Below, piece by piece: positions 54,089-62,934 of a DNA stretch of 64,000 nt. The notes below the pieces were generated by a model. That model was not told the DNA's origin, made no database searches, and worked only from the letters and a program-made list of their open reading frames with translations. Source of the stretch: JBDGYW01 sp964518955 (GTDB lineage: Bacteria; Gemmatimonadota; Gemmatimonadetes; Gemmatimonadales; GWC2-71-9). Every line of letters begins with the position of its first letter. The first letter of the stretch is position 1. The DNA is taken from assembly GCA_964518955.1 (NCBI GenBank), contig CAZFHS010000014.1, forward strand, positions 58,183 to 122,182, read 5' to 3'. The translations under genes and the position numbers were made by a program.

Positions 54089-54182
54089 AAATATCATAAC
54101 ACGATACTTTATACAATAATTCCATATATATTACGCGTAACAGAATATATTGTGAAGCCAATAAATATCACAATACGATATT
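54089..54182. promoter_or_regulatory. AbiEi leader: repeated AT-rich boxes
   Basis: Two 20-bp direct repeats (54089-54108 and 54163-54182) agree at 17 positions; each contains ATATC-N7-GATA, an inverted repeat that is perfect in the second copy. Between them is the 10-bp palindrome TTACGCGTAA (54131-54140). The region is far more AT-rich than the rest of the window. Probable binding sites of the AbiEi repressor. Confidence 0.6.
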
Positions 54183-54381
54183 ATTTGCGCACTAATCAAC
54201 CAACTCACAGCTGATCTATCGAATCAAGCCAAAATGCGATTCCTATTCTATCACTAGTCACTAAACAAAAAAATCCTCAAAACCTTATCTAACGCACAGG
54301 CAATATCTTCACACTCTTTCTGCAAATGGTCTCTAGCGGCCCTTTCCACTGTTATGTTAACGTTGTATCCTTTATGGCGTC
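54183..54381. other. Intergenic region between AbiE leader and PadR module 3 (199 bp)
   Basis: AT-rich sequence with an A-run near 54265 and a GTTAAC near 54356; no recognised gene. The promoter of PadR module 3 should lie here. No box like the one before module 2 is seen. Confidence 0.35.
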
Positions 54382-54732
54382 ATGTTCAAGGAGCTGACGT
54401 TGACCCACCAAGCCCTCGGCGAGTTCGAACAGATCGTCCTTCTAGCAATTTTGAGCCTCAATGGCGACGTCTACGCCGTCCCGATCGTTGACGAGATAGA
54501 GCGCCGTACGGCACGCAAGGTTGAGCGTGCAGCAGTCTACGTCACACTCCGTCGACTGGAGAAAAAGGGCCTCATCTCTTCCTGGATGAGCGAACCCGTA
54601 CAGGAGCGGGGCGGGAAACCGCGCCGTTTGGTGAAGGTCGAACCTGCCGGTAGGCAGTTGCTTCGTGAGTCCCGCCAGCTTCTGGGCCAGATGTGGTATG
54701 GGCTCGACTCGAAACTTGAAGACGCTGAATGA
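54382..54732 (+). CDS. PadR-family transcriptional regulator (module 3)
   Basis: 116 residues with ATG at 54382; an internal TTG at 54400 has a good AAGGAG site 6 bp upstream and would start at the usual family position (THQALGEFEQIVLLAILSLN), so the true start may be six codons later. Winged helix (VERAAVYVTLRRLEKKGLIS), wing GGKPRRLVKVE. Overlaps the permease by ATGA. Confidence 0.9.
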   Translation: MFKELTLTHQALGEFEQIVLLAILSLNGDVYAVPIVDEIERRTARKVERAAVYVTLRRLEKKGLISSWMSEPVQERGGKPRRLVKVEPAGRQLLRESRQLLGQMWYGLDSKLEDAE

Positions 54733-57488
54733 CTCTCCCGCATTTCCCACCCCGCCTACCGCGTCGCATCCTCGAAATGGCATTGCCTGCTGACGTAAGA
54801 GACGACATTGCGAGCGATCTCGGCGAGGTGTTCCAGCGCCACGTTCAAAGCCGCGGATTGTTGCGCGCACGAATGTGGTACTGGCTTGAGGTAATGACTT
54901 TCTCCAGGCGATTCCTGCTGGAGCGAATTCGAGAACGGGTGGAAAACTCAGTTCATTCGAGTACGAGTAGCGTGGCCAGACGCAGCCGCGTGAGCAGAAT
55001 TGCCCGGGTGACCGGCGCGTCCATTCTCGACTTTAAGTTGGGTCTCCGTATGCTCGCCAAACATCCCGGCCTCACGCTCGCCGGCGGGCTTGGGATGGCG
55101 GTCACCATTGCAACCGGAGCAACTCTTTTTCACATCGCGCACCTACTGCTGCATCCTCCACCGGAGCTGGATGGTGTGGTCGCGATCGAGTATCGGAACG
55201 CTGCGACGGCTCGAGGCGTGAAGGCAAGGCTCAGCGATTACGTAATGTGGACGAACGAACTCGAGTCGTTGGAGCACATCGGCGCATTTCGATCCATCGA
55301 GCGGAACCTGATAACGGACAGCGTTGGGGCGGAGCCTCTGCGTGGCGCCGAGGTAACCGCGACGGGGTTTGAACTGATGCAGGTGCCGCCAATCCTGGGT
55401 CGGCCGATCATCCGCGATGATGAGCGACCGCGCGAGGCTTCAGTCATCGTGCTGGGATACGACGTCTGGCGCGCTCGCTTCTTCTCTGATACGAGCGTCG
55501 TTGGACAGTCGGTGTGGCTCGGGAGTGACGTCGCAGAGGTCGTAGGAGTGATGCCGGAGGATTTTGCGTTCCCCGCTGATCACGACTTTTGGGTCCCCCT
55601 CAAGACCGGCGTTGCGTGGTCCGATTTGGCGCACGAACCGCGGGTCGACGTGTTTGGCCGCCTGACTCCGGGCGTCTCAATGTCGAGCGCCCAAGCCGAA
55701 CTCACGACTGTCGGGATCCGACAGGCGAACACCCACCCGGAAACCCACGAGCACCTACGTCCACGATTGAGCCCTTACTTCACCTACCACATCGGAGCTA
55801 TCGACGCCACAGGGCCGGAGGTGTGGGTGCCTCGTTTTTTTGCCATCATCGTGCTTCTGCTACTCTCCGCCAACGTCGGGATCCTCATCTACGCACGGAA
55901 CGCAACGCGGCTGGGTGAGATAGGTGTCCGCAGCGCGCTCGGTGCGAGTCGCGCCCGCATTGTGATGCAGCTGTTTGTGGAAGCGTTCGTACTAGCAGTC
56001 CTGGCCGCAGTTGCCGCCCTGCTCCTCGCCAGAATCGCGTTCGGTCAGGCAATGACAGTCATGAGTTGGGAATTCCCGGGAAGACTGCCTTTCTGGTTCG
56101 ACTTCGATTTGTCCGGGGGCTTCTTCCTCTATCTGCTCGGCTTCACGGTTCTCGCTTCAGTGATCGTGGGTGTGCTGCCTGCACTCCGAGCGACTCGGGG
56201 AGATCTTCGTTCGAGTCTTAGCTATGTGGAAGGCAGTGGTGGAATGCGGATGGGCAAGACGTGGACGACGTTGATAGTATGCCAGGTTGCCGTTTCCGTC
56301 ATGCTGCTGCCGACCGCGACCGGGATCGTGTCGAGCGCCGTCCACCTCGCGGCTGCGAGGCCGAGTTTTCCGGCGGAAGAATTTGGTACCGCCCGACTCC
56401 AACTCGACTACGAACCACCGTCGGACGCCGGCGCGGCGGAGGTTTACGATATGAGCTTCCGCTCGCGCGTTGAGCGGCTTCGAGATGAGTTGCGGACGCG
56501 CCTCCTTTCGGAACCCTTCGTTACCGATGTGGCGTATGCCGCGGCCGAGCCGGGCTGGGAGTGGAATGCCCGAATAGATGTTGAGGGTGAGCCTTCGGAA
56601 TCGAACTCTGAAGCTGGCGAATGGGGGCGGCTCAACATGGTGGAAGCAGATTTCTTCGAGGCCTTCTCCATTCCCTTGTTGGAGGGGCGGCGGTTCGACA
56701 CCGGTGATTCCGAGCCCGATCAGTTCACCGTGATTGTGGACCAGAGTTTCGTGCGCCTCCTGATCGGCGACTTGGATGCGATCGGCCGCCGCATCAGACT
56801 GTCCCGAGGAGTGAATGCCGAGCCCGGTCCCTGGCATACAATTGTAGGGGTGGTCGGGGGCTTCCCGACTGAGCAACACGAGTCGTCAAACACCCACGGC
56901 ACCGTTTACATCTCCGGCCCGCCTGCGATCTCGTTCCTGCTGCTCTGGAAAGGATCCTTTTCCGAGGAGTCTGTCGCTCGACTTCGAGAGATAATCCTTG
57001 CTATCGATCCCACGCTGAGGCTTTCGGACGTGGATTCTCTGGCCGATGTCTACAGCACGAGCCAATCCAAGTTCGCGGCCAAGCTCTTGGCGTGGACGTT
57101 TGGCTTGATGATGTTCACCGTTGTTCTGCTCTCGATCGCTGGCATCTACTCACTCACGTCGTTGGCCGTCACGATGCGGCGGCGTGAGATAGGTATTCGC
57201 GCTGCCCTTGGCGCCAGTGCGCGAAAGCTGCTCAGCAGTGCTTTCGCCCGCGCCGCGTGGCAGCTCGGACTCGGTGTCGGACTCGGTGGGCTTCTGGCAA
57301 TTCCCATCGCGCGAAGCATCAATGGCGCCACGCTTCTCGACGATACGAGCGGGGTGTATGCCGTAAACGTCCTACACCTGCTACCGTGGGTAGCCGTCGG
57401 TTTGGTGGCGGCTGGACTTGCGGGAGTGCTCGGCCCAGCACGCAGAGGCCTCAGTATTGAGCCGAATGAGGCGCTTAGGGCGGATTGA
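54729..57488 (+). CDS. ADOP-type ABC transporter permease (module 3), prefix type 2
   Basis: 919 residues. The N-terminal prefix (LPADVRDDIASDLGEVFQRH, WYWLEVMTFSRRFLLERIRE) matches module 1, not module 2. TM1 is AGGLGMAVTIATGATLFHIA, then MacB_PCD (VTATGFELMQVPPILGRPII; VVGQSVWLGSDVAEVVGVMP), FtsX bundle (FFAIIVLLLLSANVGILIYA) and a second full copy ending LLSIAGIYSLTSLAVTMRRR with REIGIRAALGAS. The stretch between copies is diverged and Asp/Glu-rich (QLDYEPPSDAGAAEVYDMSF). Same logic as the other modules: coupled PadR, no ATPase gene. Confidence 0.92.
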   Translation: MTLPHFPPRLPRRILEMALPADVRDDIASDLGEVFQRHVQSRGLLRARMWYWLEVMTFSRRFLLERIRERVENSVHSSTSSVARRSRVSRIARVTGASILDFKLGLRMLAKHPGLTLAGGLGMAVTIATGATLFHIAHLLLHPPPELDGVVAIEYRNAATARGVKARLSDYVMWTNELESLEHIGAFRSIERNLITDSVGAEPLRGAEVTATGFELMQVPPILGRPIIRDDERPREASVIVLGYDVWRARFFSDTSVVGQSVWLGSDVAEVVGVMPEDFAFPADHDFWVPLKTGVAWSDLAHEPRVDVFGRLTPGVSMSSAQAELTTVGIRQANTHPETHEHLRPRLSPYFTYHIGAIDATGPEVWVPRFFAIIVLLLLSANVGILIYARNATRLGEIGVRSALGASRARIVMQLFVEAFVLAVLAAVAALLLARIAFGQAMTVMSWEFPGRLPFWFDFDLSGGFFLYLLGFTVLASVIVGVLPALRATRGDLRSSLSYVEGSGGMRMGKTWTTLIVCQVAVSVMLLPTATGIVSSAVHLAAARPSFPAEEFGTARLQLDYEPPSDAGAAEVYDMSFRSRVERLRDELRTRLLSEPFVTDVAYAAAEPGWEWNARIDVEGEPSESNSEAGEWGRLNMVEADFFEAFSIPLLEGRRFDTGDSEPDQFTVIVDQSFVRLLIGDLDAIGRRIRLSRGVNAEPGPWHTIVGVVGGFPTEQHESSNTHGTVYISGPPAISFLLLWKGSFSEESVARLREIILAIDPTLRLSDVDSLADVYSTSQSKFAAKLLAWTFGLMMFTVVLLSIAGIYSLTSLAVTMRRREIGIRAALGASARKLLSSAFARAAWQLGLGVGLGGLLAIPIARSINGATLLDDTSGVYAVNVLHLLPWVAVGLVAAGLAGVLGPARRGLSIEPNEALRAD

Positions 57489-57697
57489 AACGGAGAACGC
57501 GCTGGCGCTGGAACCACACAGAGCCATCAAGGCGCCCGCCACTCCTCGGGGCATTCGATCGTCTTGCCGTCTTCGGTCGTGATCGAAAGCGGGAACACAC
57601 ACCGCTCGGTACGTGGGACTTTCGTGTGCATGTAACGATCCACCGTATCCTTCGCAGAGTTAGTGACCCGGTTCAGCGATGGTGTTGGACAGCGTGC
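57489..57697. other. Intergenic gap between converging genes (209 bp)
   Basis: Lies between the 3' ends of ADOP module 3 and a propeller gene. A minus-strand frame of about 34 codons starting ATG near 57635 contains two Cys and lies in phase with the propeller after its TAG. I do not support it as a gene. No terminator with a T-run is seen. Confidence 0.3.
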
Positions 57698-58942
57698 CTA
57701 CATCCCATTTGGCTCCAAGCGGAAACGGACCACGTAAGGCTCGCTGTGATCACCAAATCGTATGCCCCACAAATGAATCCCCTTCTGGAACATCGCTATC
57801 GTGTGTGACGGGAGCACAACAGTACCCAAGAAGACACCGTCTGGTTGAACAACGTCGTAGGTCGTTGGTTCGCGCCACGTGCGTGCTGGCCAACCATCCG
57901 GCGAGTCGCGCGGTTCCACATCCCATATCACAGCGGGCACGTATCGTTCCACCCAAATCCGGCCGTCGGCGTCCACAGACAATCCGCGAAACACGGGTTT
58001 GGTGCGAGGCAGATCAGCGAATCCCGCGTAACCTTCCCTTTGGCGTGGTGGGGTGCGCCGCTCCATCGAACGAAACCTGGCTTCCCACATCGCTGCTTCG
58101 CCTCGCGTGAGCCGCACTGTATCGTCACGGTCCCGAACGAGAGTTCTTACGCTCCCGTTCTCGAAAATGAGTTGTAGCTCGTATGTGCTGTTGTGCCCAG
58201 TTACCAAGTAGCCTCTGTTGCTGAATGCGCTGAGCGTTTGCTCAACGAAGTTCAGCCGCAGCCCGTCATTGGTCAGCACATGCAGTGGTAAACTGGCACT
58301 CCGCTCGAACGGCACCTCGAACGATTTGTCGGCCTCTCCAGTCTGACGTATTCGAAACAGCGTCATTGGCCATTCGTAGCCGCCCCACATTTGGGGGTGT
58401 GGTTCGCGACTCCGGTCCCTCAGCTCAGCATGCGGCCGGCCGGCCGTATCGACGACGAAATGGATTTCGCCACCGACCGCAGCGCCGATTCCGTGGAATG
58501 CGTGACCTTCCAAATACGAACCTGCGGCGCTGAAGAGCGTGGCGCGTGCATTTGCGTCCCACACCAGAAGCCGCCCGTCATCGAAGGCATGCATGCCGAT
58601 GATCTGTTGGTATTCGCCGGGTCCATCACCGCCGCGCCCAAGATCTTTAATGTGTTGGCCGAGTGAATCGTACTGGCGAATGATTGGTACTTGACCATCA
58701 ACGACATAGATGTTTCCGGCGCGATCGACGGTGATGGTCTCTGGTTGGCCCAATACGTATTCATCTGAACCGTCCATCGTTCCGATACGCAGTTCTTCAA
58801 CCAGGGTGACATTTTCGCCCCATTGAGGTGAGTTGTCGATCCTGACGACCGTCGTGTCTTGAAGGTCAGGCGCGAGCGCCGCACATGTGATGGCTGTGAC
58901 CGTGAAACTGAAAATCATTTGACAACGCTCTTCGGTTGTCAC
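57698..58942 (-). CDS. 6-bladed beta-propeller protein, paralogue of 28871-30118
   Basis: Up to 414 residues. Start GTG at 58942, or ATG at 58918 (codon 9), which begins a weak signal MIFSFTVTAITCAALA. Signature: QWGENVTLVEELRIGTMDGS, ITVDRAGNIYVVDGQVPII, turn GRGGDGPGEYQQI. The C-terminal half has FRGLSVDADGRIWVERYVPA, nearly the same plan as 28871-30118. No clear lipobox, so probably a soluble periplasmic protein. A small lipoprotein gene precedes it by 27 bp on the same strand, probably one transcript. Confidence 0.84.
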   Translation of the reverse strand: MTTEERCQMIFSFTVTAITCAALAPDLQDTTVVRIDNSPQWGENVTLVEELRIGTMDGSDEYVLGQPETITVDRAGNIYVVDGQVPIIRQYDSLGQHIKDLGRGGDGPGEYQQIIGMHAFDDGRLLVWDANARATLFSAAGSYLEGHAFHGIGAAVGGEIHFVVDTAGRPHAELRDRSREPHPQMWGGYEWPMTLFRIRQTGEADKSFEVPFERSASLPLHVLTNDGLRLNFVEQTLSAFSNRGYLVTGHNSTYELQLIFENGSVRTLVRDRDDTVRLTRGEAAMWEARFRSMERRTPPRQREGYAGFADLPRTKPVFRGLSVDADGRIWVERYVPAVIWDVEPRDSPDGWPARTWREPTTYDVVQPDGVFLGTVVLPSHTIAMFQKGIHLWGIRFGDHSEPYVVRFRLEPNGM

Positions 58943-58969
58943 CTATGTGATTGATCGCTCAGATATCTC

Positions 58970-59539
58970 TTACCGAAAACGTAGCTCAAACTGATTCGAA
59001 CTCAGGTGCTCCGATTCGACTAGTACTCCATCCGGATATTCAGATGGGTCATCGAGGTACAATGCACCTAGTAGTACCATTCGGTATACACCCGATATAT
59101 CAGACACCGGGAACCTTGGAATGCCGGGGACATTTGGTTCGAAGCCAAAAACCTCTAGTGTACCGCCGAGTGTGCCGCCGGAACTCACAACCGTAGGTTC
59201 GCCCAAACACCGCGTGTAATCTGGGCCATTCCAGAATTCCACCCACTTTCCGGTGTCTCCACGCCTGTCGAGCCGAAAACCTATCAAAAGACACTTCGCC
59301 ACATAGATCGTCTGGTCAGTTGGATTGGTGTACGCATAGTCGATGCTCGTCCTAATCCCCTCGAGGATCCTTCCGTTCGTGCCGCGCGTCTCCGTCCGGT
59401 CGAGTAGATAGAGGAGGCTACCGGTCTGTATTGGAGCGGTTTCATCTCGGATGACATCCGTCGTCAGAAGTTCCGTCGGGCTCGTATCACACCCAAGTGC
59501 CAATCCAACCCACGGCATGACAAGAAGGAGCTGCCTCAT
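58970..59539 (-). CDS. Hypothetical lipoprotein
   Basis: 189 residues from ATG at 59539; lipobox LALGC with Cys17. A GTG five codons earlier (59554) is an alternative; GAGG sites lie upstream of the ATG. The mature part is beta-rich with a cysteine pair (AKCLLIGFRL and YTRCLGEPTVV) and ends FELRFR. It could be an Ig-like or immunoglobulin-fold lipoprotein; no family recognised. Lies 27 bp upstream of a propeller gene, so probably a partner. Confidence 0.65.
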   Translation of the reverse strand: MRQLLLVMPWVGLALGCDTSPTELLTTDVIRDETAPIQTGSLLYLLDRTETRGTNGRILEGIRTSIDYAYTNPTDQTIYVAKCLLIGFRLDRRGDTGKWVEFWNGPDYTRCLGEPTVVSSGGTLGGTLEVFGFEPNVPGIPRFPVSDISGVYRMVLLGALYLDDPSEYPDGVLVESEHLSSNQFELRFR

Positions 59540-59634
59540 AGCCTCACACCTCACGCGTTAACGACGCTCTGTCCTAATACACCCCTCGCCGTGTAACGAC
59601 CCAGCGCATGCAGCTTCATGCTGATTGAGCCGCA

Positions 59635-59781
59635 TCACTGCAGTCTCACTCTCTGCGGGTACTCGACGTCCAGACCGAAGTCCGACGAGTGAGTAGAAAC
59701 GTCGGCAAACGATGGGCCGGAAAACGAATCCCCGTCACTCATGTCCTCATCGAACTCCAAATCGGCCTCAATGTAACCCAT
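59635..59781 (-). CDS. Possible 48-residue acidic peptide, low support
   Basis: ATG-started frame MGYIEADLEFDEDMSDGDSF and so on, ending VEYPQRVRLQ. Strongly acidic first half; an AAGGGA stretch lies just upstream. It sits in the gap between the broken propeller and the lipoprotein gene, on the same strand. Could equally be leader sequence. Confidence 0.3.
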   Translation of the reverse strand: MGYIEADLEFDEDMSDGDSFSGPSFADVSTHSSDFGLDVEYPQRVRLQ

Positions 59782-59818
59782 GTCCCTTGACCAGATTGTC
59801 ACCTATTTCCATGAACGC

Positions 59819-61119
59819 TCAAAATGTCGACCTACGTTTTGTGAGGCCATAGAGTCTCACGTGTTCAACGTCGAACTCGTCACGCCATATGCCGAGCGCA
59901 AAATCTTCACCGATCTGGTACGCTCGATATCCATCGGGCATCTCGACCTGGGCAAGCACACGATGAGACGGATCAAAGACCGTCCAGCGTCTGTTATGGT
60001 TACCGCCCCAACTGTATTCCTTTACCCAAAGATTCCCTTCGTCGTCAACGAGAATGTTGCCGTACGCGGGCATCGTTTCTGCATGAGGCAGTGCAGGTGG
60101 CTCACGCTGTACACCACGGGATGCGGCCCGAGCGGCACGCACTCGGTTCCACATTTCCAATGCCTCGTCATCAACCTGAACCAGATCCTTGAGCAGGCGA
60201 ACGCTCGCCGTCCAGGTACCCTCGAGATCATACAGGTCAATCTGATATTCATCTTGTAGGCCGGCGTAGAAACCAGTTTGCGCCGGTGCGTATACTGCGC
60301 GTCGTGCGAATGGGATCGAGCGGCCCGAGGCACCGCGGTTCCTTCCTCCCTGAGCAATCTCGTAGACCATCTCTGCTCCCGGGAACGCGCCTAGCGTATC
60401 TGAGAATGCACCATCCTCGCCGTACCTCAGCAGAATCCGTGGGTGGCGCAGGGCCCATCGATAGTCGGATGGGAGAACTCCTCAAAGAAGAACGAACCGT
60501 CTGCGAATACGCCCCGCATAATTGCGAATGCGTTCAACGGCGTCACTCGTCCCAACGAACCATCGTTGGCGAATACCGTTACGCGGCGTGCAGTGGGATC
60601 CCACGTGATGAGCGAATCGCCACGGTACAACCGCAGCAATCCGAGGTGATCGAATTCTCCCGGACCTCCACCCTTCCCCCCTGCCTGTTTACGATAGACA
60701 CGTTCCGCATCGTACCATCGAAGTTCTTGTGTGCCGCTGTTGCCGACGATGATGGCTCCATCACTGAGACGCGCTGCTCCACAGACCCGGTAAAGCTGAT
60801 AGGCCTCCTCACCATCGAAAACGCCAATATCTACCTCTGGCGATTCCGAAAACTGCCAAACATGCTGCTCCTGGTGTGGGAAGGGATTTTCGACAATACG
60901 GATCCCCGCGCTATCCCGTACTGTGAATCCGGTGCTACGGGAACGGCGCTGCTCAACGCAGTTGATTTGAGCGGTGCACAGAGCAAGAACGAAAATGGAC
61001 GTGGCGACATGAAGGCGTGGACGGTGCCGCGATGGTGTCCGGACCACGCGTCGCTGCCCAACGACACAGCGATTGAGCTGCACGCGACTACCTGATGGAG
61101 TTGAGAGTCTTTTGGTCAA
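59819..61119 (-). pseudogene. 6-bladed beta-propeller lipoprotein split by a frameshift
   Basis: Two adjacent minus-strand frames together make one propeller of normal length. The first (60427-61119) has the signal (VLALCTAQINC), signature TVRDSAGIRIVENPFPHQEQ, blade turn GKGGGPGEFDHLG, and stops at 60427. The second (59819-60370 and the open sequence just upstream, LRHPRILLRYGEDGAFSDTL) carries the C-terminal blades and the usual end WRDEFDVEHVRLYGL. The shift lies between about 60430 and 60490, most likely at GAGGAGTTC near 60480, where one base is missing. Either a true pseudogene or a sequencing error. The start may be later than 61119 (for example a GTG at 61047). Confidence 0.8.
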
Positions 61120-61216
61120 CCGTGATCTCCCAATTTGCTCACATCAACCGCTCCCACCGCGCCTGTCAACTTCATTCGCAAGTATGGCGGCGTGTCTGAG
61201 CTGACCGCCTCTAGCA

Positions 61217-61492
61217 CTAAACGGGCGTAGACTGGGAGACTTCGTCATGCTGATTGGCACCGCGCGTGAGTAGGTGTTCAGCGAAGTCCAGGCGGGCGTG
61301 CAAATCGTTGGTCTGGGACTCCATCTGTGCTCGAAGTTGATCCACTGCCTCTCGTATCTCGTCGAGTTGCTCAGCTGTCCTGGGCTTGTCTCGGTATTGA
61401 AAACGGAGTTTGAGCCAGTATCCGAACAAACTAGTGCCAGAAACAATGCCGAGAGAGGTCAGCACCATTATCACGATGGTCCATTCGTCCAT
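61217..61492 (-). CDS. Small membrane protein with coiled coil, PspB-like
   Basis: 91 residues from ATG at 61492 (GGAGGG 8 bp upstream; an earlier frame start adds 8 residues). One N-terminal membrane helix (IVIMVLTSLGIVSGTSLFGY), a basic linker (LKLRFQYRDKPR), then a coiled-coil helix (EQLDEIREAVDQLRAQMESQ) ending LDFAEHLLTRG, which recalls the PspB end. PspB is a phage-shock membrane regulator; homology is only architectural. Single gene between two propeller genes. Confidence 0.7.
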   Translation of the reverse strand: MDEWTIVIMVLTSLGIVSGTSLFGYWLKLRFQYRDKPRTAEQLDEIREAVDQLRAQMESQTNDLHARLDFAEHLLTRGANQHDEVSQSTPV

Positions 61493-61651
61493 GACAAATA
61501 CCCTCCGTAGCATCAACCTAGCGGGTTTGTGTGTACTGCCCTTCCTATATCACCTACACGCCGTATGACGACGACGACCGATTCCGCAGAAAAGTTGCGA
61601 ACGCAATCCTCTCCGGCACCCCCAACGTTCGGCAGCTGCATTTGATGCGGG

Positions 61652-62872
61652 TCATTCATCTCCCCTCACTATCCGATACCGATCGAGCCAGACCCAACCA
61701 ACGTCATCAAACCTTGTCACATAGGCGGTAACATTCACACCGGCCGCCGAGCCAAACCCTATGACCGTAGATCTAGTGGGAAGCTCAATGAAGCCCACGC
61801 GCGTGCCGGTTCGGTCGAAAATCTCATATCTGCCGAGTTCCCCGGCGGGCATCAACCGCTTGACCCATGCGTTCCCGCCCGGCGAGATAATTATTGGCCC
61901 CCGGAAGACTGGTAGGCTGTCCTGCCAGGCGTAGTCGTCCACCGTAAAATGCCTCTGCTTGGGGAGGCCCCGAATCGCCCTCGTGATCCTCACTCCATTA
62001 TCGTAACGCGACTGCGACCACACCACGGTGGTGTTGTGGAGTTCCACGGCCGCCTCTTTGTCGATACGCCGTACAGGAAATGTCTCTATATCGGTTGGCG
62101 GCCCCTGAATCATCCGTCCATCAGGGAGATACCAATCCACAGAATTCCCGTTTATCCTAAATACCGCCACACGGCCGTCGGGCCCTACCGCATAATTGTC
62201 TAATGCCAGCCAGAAGAACCGCTTTCGGTCGTGTTGGGGCCCCATGTAGTTGCCGACAGGGGCGCGCCAACCCCATGCAACGGGTGTCTCGACCCATGTA
62301 GCTCTGTCGATTCGGTGTATGGCGACCGAGTCCGCGAGAAGACTCGATGGAGTGGGGGAGGCTACTTTGTAGAAGTTTCCGTCGGCGTCGACATATCTCG
62401 GAAGGAGGCGTCCCCTTCGGTCTGGTCTGTACATCAACATCCAGTCCACGAATTCGCCCTTCGGATCTATTACGATGAGGCGGCCGTTCCCAAGGTCTAC
62501 GAGTAGTGTTGAGTCGTTTGGAAGCGGGAAGACTTGGTCCGGCCCATCGTATTCCTGCGGCCCCGCTCCCTCACGGCCGAGCGTGTCGGCCGTGCCCGCG
62601 TCCATATCGATGCGCAGCACCACCTGGTTGAACGGATCCGCGGCCAGAATCCTCCCATCGCTGAGTTCCCTGATGCCGTTCAGGTAACCAAAGGGTTCCT
62701 GAAAGGTGGCCTCCAGTTCGAGCGTGGCTAATGGTTCATTCCCGGTTGGCTGGTCGTGCTCGGTCGACTGGTCGTTCTCTGGATCAACGCAACTGATTGC
62801 TGATAGGAGACATAGAGCGGTATAAAGACACTTGAGACGAACCGGAGTTCTTCGCGCGCATGCCATCTTCAT
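61652..62872 (-). CDS. 6-bladed beta-propeller lipoprotein, paralogue of 25014-26183
   Basis: 406 residues from ATG at 62872; signal LYTALCLLSAISC. The first 150 mature residues are nearly the same as the copy at 25014-26183: LNGIRELSDGRILAADP, QVVLRIDMDAGTADTLGREG, AGPQEYDGPDQVFPLPNDST, LLVDLGNGRLIVIDPKG. A region with KRLMPAGELGRYEIFDRTG corresponds too. Preceded by the short plug protein 62 bp upstream on the same strand, whereas the other copy follows an M56/TonB gene. Recent duplication or exchange is likely. Confidence 0.86.
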   Translation of the reverse strand: MKMACARRTPVRLKCLYTALCLLSAISCVDPENDQSTEHDQPTGNEPLATLELEATFQEPFGYLNGIRELSDGRILAADPFNQVVLRIDMDAGTADTLGREGAGPQEYDGPDQVFPLPNDSTLLVDLGNGRLIVIDPKGEFVDWMLMYRPDRRGRLLPRYVDADGNFYKVASPTPSSLLADSVAIHRIDRATWVETPVAWGWRAPVGNYMGPQHDRKRFFWLALDNYAVGPDGRVAVFRINGNSVDWYLPDGRMIQGPPTDIETFPVRRIDKEAAVELHNTTVVWSQSRYDNGVRITRAIRGLPKQRHFTVDDYAWQDSLPVFRGPIIISPGGNAWVKRLMPAGELGRYEIFDRTGTRVGFIELPTRSTVIGFGSAAGVNVTAYVTRFDDVGWVWLDRYRIVRGDE

Positions 62873-62934
62873 TCGCCTGATAGGTGGCGTGAGGCACCGC
62901 TGATACATGACGGGAGTGTTTGTCTCGTCGCAGA

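Noticed and set aside
54281..54370. attC-like core (ATCTAAC) near the AbiE leader
   Set aside because: No pairing GTTRRRY partner and no hairpin; a chance match to a degenerate motif.
57489..57697. Minus-strand frame MHTKVPRTERC and so on
   Set aside because: Only about 34 codons, no ribosome site, and it continues in phase with the propeller after its TAG; chance or decayed read-through is more likely.
59819..61119. Two separate genes in the broken propeller
   Set aside because: Signature, blades and C-terminal end join into one normal-length propeller across a single frameshift; neither half is a known stand-alone family.
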